Of a DNA stretch of 37,759 bases, positions 33,014-37,759 are shown one piece after another. Origin of the DNA: QNBT01 sp964563335 (GTDB lineage Bacteria > Planctomycetota > Phycisphaerae > Sedimentisphaerales > Anaerohalosphaeraceae); the NCBI GenBank assembly GCA_964563335.1, contig CAZLWL010000017.1:1-37759 (forward strand), written 5' to 3'. Numbering within the stretch: the stretch's first letter is position 1; each line of letters opens with the position of its first letter. The notes below the pieces were generated by a model that saw only the letters and a list, made by a program, of their open reading frames with translations, did no database searches and was not told the origin of the DNA. A program made the translations under genes and the position numbers.

Positions 33014-33144
33014 TTATGGGAGGGTGATTTCGCGGCAAAGGGTTTTTGCCGCTGCTATTATGTCCTGATTCTACCTCCTTTTATTTCTCGGCAGGGCCGG
33101 TGCTCCTTACCGACCCCGCTTCTTTGCCCAATTCTTAGGGCAAC

Positions 33145-33177
33145 GCCCACGCACCCCACCGCGTGGGCATCTTTTTT
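33145..33177 (+). terminator. Rho-independent terminator
   Basis: Perfect eight-base stem gcccacgc / gcgtgggc with an eight-base loop, followed by atcttttttat. It closes the unit that starts at the promoter 32203. Confidence 0.85.
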
Positions 33178-33208
33178 ATAAACATAATCTTAGATGCTTA
33201 AATTTAAC

Positions 33209-33666
33209 TCAATCAGTTGGCACACCATATTGCTTTAACCATGAGCCCAATTCCCTTTCTGATATTTTCCCCTCATCCAGTTTGCCCTCGTCCCAGATTT
33301 TCTTCGTTCCCCCGTATCTATCCACCACCTCACGATGGATTTTGTCTTTATTAGGAATATCAAAATCTTCAACGCTTTCAACGAGTAACCTCATTGGGAA
33401 CGTATAGACAGGGCCTCTCCTCGTCATTGCAAAAGTTAGCAACTCAATACGTTTGTCGTTCCCTGCAAAAAACGTCTTCTGGGCAATTATTTTCTTCGGA
33501 CCACTGAGCAAGGCATCGAAAGCTTCGGGATACTGTTTGATCAACCAATTACAGTAAGCCTGGAGTTTCTCCATCTCTTGTTCAAGCAAGATGCGGGTCT
33601 TATGTCCACTCCGTATTTGACAATATGCTGTGATATATCGTTTTCATTGAAAATAAAGCTCGTCAT
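33209..33666 (-). pseudogene. Unknown protein gene with a frameshift near its 5' end
   Basis: The longest frame (126 residues, to TTG 33589 or ATG 33574) lacks a good start. In the adjacent frame, ATG 33666 with GGAG six bases upstream gives MTSFIFNENDISQHIVKYGV and DIRP, and then the coding pattern continues in the first frame with ILLEQEMEKLQAYCNWLIKQ. A -1 shift somewhere between about 33550 and 33640 joins them into a protein of roughly 150 residues. I see no slippery heptamer, so a single-base loss (real or from assembly) is more likely than programmed frameshifting. Conserved-looking parts are FAMTRRGPVYTFPMRLLVES and EDFDIPNKDKIHREVV. The family is unknown. Confidence 0.6.
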
Positions 33667-33785
33667 CCGTTACTCCAAAAATCTAAAATTGCCTCTTTAT
33701 CTAATTGCTATCGACACCTATGTATACTTTTATTTAGTGAAATGCCGCTCAAATCGCGAAAATATCAAGATTTATCGCTTATTAT

Positions 33786-33814
33786 AGTATACATTTTCTG
33801 AGGGGGTTTGTAAA
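33786..33814 (-). promoter_or_regulatory. Promoter of the frameshifted unknown gene
   Basis: On the minus strand TTTACA (33814-33809), 17 bases, TATACT (33791-33786), with a second TATAAT right after it. It lies between the terminase stop and the ATG at 33666. Confidence 0.6.
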
Positions 33815-33842
33815 GGAAAATTAGCTCACATTTTTCCCGGTA

Positions 33843-35339
33843 TCAATAACGTCTTGAGATGGTTTTGGCGGTTGCCAGGCCGGTGAAGAAGTAGCGCAGG
33901 GCGTCGATGGGGTGGTCGTAAACGCCGTCCTTTAAGGGAAGCTCCGGGTCGGCTGCGGAACCTGCCATGTCGGGATAATGATAGCACTGCATCGCCTCGA
34001 TAAGCCTCACACAGCTATGATTAATGATGAGTCTGCTTGTGCCGTCGCCTGCACGCAGGGCCCTGCGAACCAGCTCAACACCGGCCAATATATTGCTTCG
34101 TCTATACCGGGTGCGTATGCCCATCGAGCGCAGCTCGTTCACGCTGCTCGTGCCGGTAACATCGTTTCTGCCGGCGCCGGCAGGGTCGCAAAATGTTGCC
34201 GCCACCTGCTCTTCGCCGCACGGCGTTCGCCGCTTAATCTCGTCTGCGTGCACATCAATCGCCGCCCGTGTGCGGACGTATTCATCAATCACCCGCACGC
34301 CGCCTTCTGAATCAACCTGGAGCCACAAACACACAAAGGGGTTCACGAATCCGAAATCGATTGTCCGATAAAGGGGCAGATTCTGGTCATAATCGACCGG
34401 TCTGACATGGACAGCCGGGTCGAACTCGGCAAAGACCACATTCTCAAGCGAGGGCCTTTTGCAGAGCATCTCGGCTTCAAAGCCCGCCCGGCTCGCCCGC
34501 CGCATCTGTGTTATACAGTCATCTATCTTAAGATACCCGCCGGCTCGCCTTGCCTTGCCGCCGCAATCACCCCACAGCGGACACTGCGAGCAACTCCTGC
34601 CGGTGCATCTTTCAATCACCTCCCATACGCACCACTTGAAGATGGGCGTATTGTTTTTATCGGCGTCGGCGATGAGCCTTTGCATCAAGCCATAAGGCCG
34701 GTGCATCGTGCTTATCATCTCCATCGCCGCGATGATACCTTCCGTGCTGTGCGTGACGAACTTGGCGGCGGCAAAGACCTGCTCATCGAAAAGCTCCACC
34801 TCGTCGCAGCGGAGCTTCTGAACGTGGGTGCCGCGGACGCTCGTCGCCGACTGCGTGAGCACCTCGACCGATGAGCCGTTTATAAAGCTGCATTTTTCCT
34901 TTCGTACCGGCCCTGCCAGATACGCTTCAAAGCCCCTTATCAGAAAACCGGTTAAATATTCATACATCCTGCCGGCCTGCTCACCTGAGCCGCCTAAAAT
35001 TCGTATTTGACAGCCCGGCTTGAATACACAATCCAGAAGCGTCGCTATCGCGGCCAAGTCAGTTTTGCCCCCGCCGCGATTGGCCCATACTACGCAGTCG
35101 CCGTTCGGACGGCTTTGCGAATTGCGGTCAAAGTCGAGGTTGTACACATACCACAGATAATCCATCGGCGTCGCATGCTCAGCACAAAGCCTAACATCCG
35201 GCACATCGATACCCAAGAACACCTTGACATAATTTCGCAAGTCCTGCCTTGTCGTCGGCCGAGTGCGCCGAAGCTTCTCGTAAACGCCCGATGCTGCTGC
35301 TGCATTGTATGATACTACCTTTTGGCCTGTATGGTCCAT
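33843..35339 (-). CDS. Phage-type terminase large subunit
   Basis: This 498-residue protein has an N-terminal ATPase with Walker A ANRGGGKT (in VVWANRGGGKTDLAAIATLL) and Walker B KLRCDEVELFD, plus a coupling segment ISTMHRPYG. The C-terminal RNase-H-like nuclease shows YRTIDFGFVNPFVCLWLQV, ATFCDPAGAGRND and DHPIDALRYFF, with the Asp residues that bind metal. A cysteine group (CTGRSCSQCPLWGDC) may bind zinc. Terminases cut and pump DNA into capsids. No portal, capsid or tail gene is in the 2 kb up- or 9 kb downstream that I can see. ATG 35339 has AGGAG seven bases upstream; ATG 35345 is too close to it. It could be a prophage relic or a domesticated or gene-transfer-agent gene. Confidence 0.88.
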   Translation of the reverse strand: MDHTGQKVVSYNAAAASGVYEKLRRTRPTTRQDLRNYVKVFLGIDVPDVRLCAEHATPMDYLWYVYNLDFDRNSQSRPNGDCVVWANRGGGKTDLAAIATLLDCVFKPGCQIRILGGSGEQAGRMYEYLTGFLIRGFEAYLAGPVRKEKCSFINGSSVEVLTQSATSVRGTHVQKLRCDEVELFDEQVFAAAKFVTHSTEGIIAAMEMISTMHRPYGLMQRLIADADKNNTPIFKWCVWEVIERCTGRSCSQCPLWGDCGGKARRAGGYLKIDDCITQMRRASRAGFEAEMLCKRPSLENVVFAEFDPAVHVRPVDYDQNLPLYRTIDFGFVNPFVCLWLQVDSEGGVRVIDEYVRTRAAIDVHADEIKRRTPCGEEQVAATFCDPAGAGRNDVTGTSSVNELRSMGIRTRYRRSNILAGVELVRRALRAGDGTSRLIINHSCVRLIEAMQCYHYPDMAGSAADPELPLKDGVYDHPIDALRYFFTGLATAKTISRRY

Positions 35340-35378
35340 ACCCATTCTCCTTTCGTGAATGATTAACTTTCCCTCGTC

Positions 35379-35507
35379 ATCCCGACCGAGACGATCCGAA
35401 GGGTCGCGTAGCGGAGGGGTCTATTTGGGATCCCATTCACAATACATTGCGAATGGGAATCCTTTAAATAGATTCCTCGACTTCGCTGCGCTTCGCTCGG
35501 AATGACG
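35379..35507. repeat. MITE-like inverted repeat block
   Basis: The left arm (35379-35433, cgtcatcccgaccgagacga to ggggtctattt) pairs imperfectly with the right arm (35463-35507, aaatagattcctcgacttcg to ggaatgac). The centre holds its own hairpin (tcccattc / gaatggga). The 290-base gap 35346-35636 consists of this and the next two units and has no gene. Confidence 0.75.
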
Positions 35508-35573
35508 GAGGCTGTTGCGCTTCGCTCGGAATGACGGAGTTTTGTCACCCCGAGCGTAGCCGAGGGGTCTATT
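35489..35573. repeat. 29-base tandem units and gtcaccccgagcg repeat
   Basis: A unit cgcttcgctcggaatgacgg starts at 35489 and again at 35518 (29-base period). It is followed at 35543-35573 by tgtcaccccgagcgtagccg, ending ggggtctatt. The same two unit types recur on the other side of the GIY-YIG gene. Confidence 0.75.
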
Positions 35574-35636
35574 AAAACACAATCGCGACTTGTCCTTCGT
35601 AGCTCGAAGAGCGAAGTAGTAAGCAAACCTTATCTT

Positions 35637-35924
35637 TTAATCATACCAATCCCCACTTAGGTCGTCCCACCGAGGATTTTTTGTATCAATAAGTGCAACT
35701 TTTTTCTCCCGCCGCCAAGCCTTGATCTGCTTTTCACGCTTGATGGCACTTGCCGCATCGCCAAAGGTCTCAAAATAAAGCAGCTTAGTAACATTGTACT
35801 TTTTTGTGAAACCTTCGACCAGATGAGTTTTGTGCTCATATATTCGCTTTTTGAGATTATTGGTCATGCCCGTATAAAGCGTTCCTGATTCACTGGCCAT
35901 GATGTATACATAAAACGTTTTCAA
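35637..35924 (-). CDS. GIY-YIG nuclease-domain protein (UPF0213-like)
   Basis: This 95-residue protein consists of one GIY-YIG domain: FYVYIMASESGTLYTGMTNN (the GIY and YIG strands, here YVYI and LYTG), then LKKRIYEHK with the catalytic-position Arg. VEGFTKKYNVTKLLYFE follows and a C-terminal KREKQIKAWRREKKVALI helix. Related small proteins cut DNA; the physiological role of the stand-alone type is unclear. The start is a TTG at 35924, with AAAGG four bases upstream. It is placed exactly between two blocks of dispersed repeats (35379-35573 and 35986-36236). The broken relative at 29048 is also beside such a repeat, so the gene may travel with or act on them. Confidence 0.9.
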   Translation of the reverse strand: MKTFYVYIMASESGTLYTGMTNNLKKRIYEHKTHLVEGFTKKYNVTKLLYFETFGDAASAIKREKQIKAWRREKKVALIDTKNPRWDDLSGDWYD

Positions 35925-35985
35925 TGTACCTTTCTATGCGATTGCTGGATTACAATTTGTTATTTGGAATTTTCTGTTTAAACAG

Positions 35986-36086
35986 ATTCCTCGACTTCGC
36001 TGCGCTTCGCTCGGAATGACGGAGGCTGCTACGCTTCGCTCGGAATGACGGAGGCTGCTGCGCTTCGCTCGGAATGACTGAATGTT
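35986..36086. repeat. 29-base tandem repeat abutting assembly gap
   Basis: After attcctcgacttcgctg, units beginning cgcttcgctcggaatgacgg start at 36003, 36032 and 36061 (the third partial). There are no unique spacers, so it is not a CRISPR array. The repeat probably broke the assembly. Confidence 0.85.
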
Positions 36087-36186
36087 NNNNNNNNNNNNNN
36101 NNNNNNNNNNNNNNNNNNNNNNNNNNNNNNNNNNNNNNNNNNNNNNNNNNNNNNNNNNNNNNNNNNNNNNNNNNNNNNNNNNNNNN
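36087..36186. other. Scaffold gap (100 N)
   Basis: A second run of exactly 100 N. Its flanks do not share sequence, so unlike the first gap the missing length is unknown. Confidence 0.95.
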
Positions 36187-36205
36187 CAATGCCTTACTCG
36201 CCCTC

Positions 36206-36236
36206 TGTCACCCCGAGCGCAGCCGAGGGGTCTATT
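36206..36236. repeat. gtcaccccgagcg repeat copy
   Basis: The unit tgtcaccccgagcgcagccg to gtctattt matches 35543-35573 with one change. It forms the far end of the repeat block downstream of the gap. The 384-base stretch 35925-36308 contains only repeats and the N run. Confidence 0.8.
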
Positions 36237-36308
36237 TAAAAACCATCGCGTAGCGATTCCATAACTCAACACTCAAACCCGCCTGCATTCCGTTCATTAT
36301 GGTAATCC

Positions 36309-37169
36309 TCACGGCTCCCAGCGGAGGGTGTCGAGCTCCTCTTTCTTAATAAACGCAGCATGTCCATCAGCAAATAAAAAATTGCAGCCAATGCCTTTAT
36401 GGTACTCTGTCGTCAAAAGCTCCGGCCCGCCTACCTGGTTCCAGCCCGGGCCGGATTCAAACAGAAGCACCATATCCTCTGGTATATCGGCACCGGCTTC
36501 GGCGGCAAACTTATTCAGTGAATAACTGCAGCGGGCGCCTTTTTGGAGCGGACACTTAAACAAAGACTCGTCAGCCGCGGCGAGACCGCGTCTCGACGGG
36601 TCGGCACCCATCTGCTCAAGGAGCACATCGCACCACCTCTCGGCCTGCGGAAACCGCCCTTCATTGCCGTCCCTGTACTTATTTATCTCACTTGCGAGCT
36701 GGCGAATATTTGACCTGCACTGCTGGGCCGGCGATACCGGTACACACTCGTAGCAGGTTCCAGGTGAAGTCCGCATAAATGCCACGGCTGAGACTATCGG
36801 CACGATTATACCTAAGAGCGCAAGACGTCTGCCGGAAAGTGCACCGCCACTTGTCTTAATCATAACCAGTGCTATGACTCCCGCGACCAGCGCGATACCA
36901 AGGACGACAGCTCCCGCCGGGAAAAGCATCTTTTCAACGGCCAAAGGAATAGAGGCCTCACCCGATTTAAGATAAATAACCAGGACGGCAAAGGCCGCAA
37001 CAAAGCAGACAACCGATAATACCGCAAGCTTGCTCATCTTCGGCTTTTGACTTTCCTCGGCCGACTCAGGCTGAGCGGGCTCTGCTTGTGATTCAGGTTG
37101 TTCAGTTCCCTCGGTTTGTTCAGCAGGTTCAGTTTGCTCGGGCTCAGGAGGTTTTGATGCGTCGGTCAT
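36309..37169 (-). CDS. Membrane protein with C-terminal H-X(n)-DG-like motif
   Basis: This 286-residue protein has a Pro/Glu/Gln-rich acidic N-terminus (about 1-43), then hydrophobic segments at about 46-66, 82-104 and 115-131 of DUF4190-like layout. An extracytoplasmic domain with paired cysteines follows (CYECVPVSPAQQCRSNIRQL). The end, EYHKGIGCNFLFADGHAAFI, resembles the H-X9-DG box of planctomycete pilin-like (DUF1559) proteins, although the spacing is ten residues rather than nine. Planctomycetes have many proteins with this ending, so it supports the taxonomic call. The function is unknown. GGAAG lies six bases before the ATG at 37169. Confidence 0.8.
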   Translation of the reverse strand: MTDASKPPEPEQTEPAEQTEGTEQPESQAEPAQPESAEESQKPKMSKLAVLSVVCFVAAFAVLVIYLKSGEASIPLAVEKMLFPAGAVVLGIALVAGVIALVMIKTSGGALSGRRLALLGIIVPIVSAVAFMRTSPGTCYECVPVSPAQQCRSNIRQLASEINKYRDGNEGRFPQAERWCDVLLEQMGADPSRRGLAAADESLFKCPLQKGARCSYSLNKFAAEAGADIPEDMVLLFESGPGWNQVGGPELLTTEYHKGIGCNFLFADGHAAFIKKEELDTLRWEP

Positions 37170-37362
37170 TACTGTCTTCCTTTCTTTAGATAAAGTAGGT
37201 AAGGTCCAGATAGCTTTCTCGTCATTCTTCAGACCTGTAATTTATTGGTTAATGTATGTGAAGATTATAACTGCCTGGCCTCAACACTCAAAACTCAAAA
37301 CTCAAAACTTCTTATGCCTTATACACTGCCCGGCCTCAACCCCACGTAAAACTAACTATGTA
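37170..37362. other. Intergenic region with simple repeats
   Basis: It includes actcaaaactcaaaactc (three eight-base units, near 37285-37309) and, at its right side, the ctctgacttctgtcctctgt-type simple repeat that enters the neighbouring gene. No other gene or clear signal was found. Confidence 0.5.
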
Positions 37363-37759
37363 TCAAGCATCCAGCTTCTGTCCTCTATCCTCTGACTTCT
37401 GTCCTCTGTGTGCAGCTAAGACCGCCAGCAGCTTCGTAGCAAGGGCGGGCGGCAAATCCGCCTGGCCTTGGTTTGACGGTGCCAAATCAGCTGGGCCGAA
37501 CACATTTGGCTCCCGTGCCGCTGACATTATATCGAGGCACGCCCTGCGGACGGTTTCATCCTTATCACTGTCGATAAGTCCGACCAGCTTTGCCGCTGCT
37601 ACGGGCGTGTATCTTGCGATGATTAACTCGCCCGCCCTTTTGGCCGATTCGATGCGAAACTTCAATTCATCCGCGAACAGTTGGTCGGCCAACCACTCGC
37701 GATACAGCCGCGTGCTCACCTTGTACCTTTGCAATACCTCAGCCTCATCCATCCCGCCT
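37363..37759 (-). CDS. Possible terminase small subunit-like protein, 5' end cut by window edge
   Basis: About 129 residues are visible from ATG 37752, but the frame stays open to the window edge and the ATG lacks a proper ribosome-binding site, so the true start may lie outside. It has a helix-turn-helix-like start (EAEVLQRYKVSTRLYREWLA). The second helical part (ARYTPVAAAKLVGLIDSDKD, ETVRRACLDIMSA) is typical of phage small terminase or HTH packaging proteins. It is encoded on the same strand as the large terminase subunit, 2 kb upstream of it. The tail HRGQKSEDRGQKLDA is made from a simple gaggacagaag-type repeat, so the C-terminus may be altered. The family call is tentative. Confidence 0.55.
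   Translation of the reverse strand, partial: GGMDEAEVLQRYKVSTRLYREWLADQLFADELKFRIESAKRAGELIIARYTPVAAAKLVGLIDSDKDETVRRACLDIMSAAREPNVFGPADLAPSNQGQADLPPALATKLLAVLAAHRGQKSEDRGQKLDA

Noticed and set aside
36003..36086. Possible CRISPR array (regular 29-base repeats)
   Set aside because: The 29-base units are directly adjacent with no unique spacers, and no cas genes are present; it is a tandem repeat.

Overview
This window looks like part of a Planctomycetota genome, most likely Phycisphaerae. It is probably a metagenome-assembled scaffold, because it carries two runs of exactly 100 N. That assignment is an inference from gene content: several Tat-exported Gfo/Idh/MocA oxidoreductases, DUF1080 and ThuA proteins, a sulfatase-maturase-type radical SAM enzyme, a membrane protein ending in an H-X(n)-DG-like motif, and many dispersed 'GTCATTCC'-type repeats. 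No rRNA or tRNA gene was recognised.

Region 1 (1-10147, all minus strand) is a tightly spaced cluster for extracytoplasmic sugar oxidation and cleavage. In transcription order it holds a TIM-barrel isomerase/epimerase-like protein, a Tat-type Gfo/Idh oxidoreductase, a large ThuA-HEAT lipoprotein, a DUF1080 lipoprotein, a second Tat oxidoreductase, a TIM-barrel/DUF1080 fusion, and a third Tat oxidoreductase that runs off the left edge. The set resembles the 3-keto-glycoside route (oxidation at C3, then cleavage). The N run inside the ThuA-HEAT gene is probably artificial: its flanks share 49 identical bases, and merging them gives one 1010-residue frame. Region 2 (10445-13187) is an alpha-L-fucosidase plus a cytoplasmic Gfo/Idh oxidoreductase with its own promoter, bracketed by inverted copies of a short repeat.

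Region 3 (13513-18503, plus strand) has a textbook sigma-70 promoter driving a VTC-domain polyphosphate-polymerase-like protein, a DUF4956 membrane protein, a HlyD-type adaptor and a TolC-type outer-membrane factor. I regard this as the best candidate for an undescribed system: a possible envelope-spanning polyanion synthesis and export machine. A DUF3616 protein, an IS1380 transposase remnant and a radical SAM maturase follow.

Region 4 (21606-25698, minus strand) is an AT-rich defence-like island: a restriction-modification pair whose endonuclease is split by a frameshift, then a PD-(D/E)XK-type protein overlapping a KAP-type NTPase. Region 5 (26405-33177) carries clpB, a GIY-YIG remnant, a DarG-like macrodomain protein, a corrinoid protein, an orphan cheD between two copies of a GC-rich repeat, and a short transcription unit encoding a 23-residue membrane peptide and a secreted protein. 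Region 6 (33209-37759, minus strand) has a frameshifted unknown gene, an orphan phage-type terminase large subunit, a GIY-YIG nuclease nested in repeats, the H-X(n)-DG-like membrane protein, and a possible terminase small subunit at the right edge.

A recurring theme is that several genes end their reading frame inside a dispersed repeat, so repeats appear to have reshaped the 3' ends of genes here.
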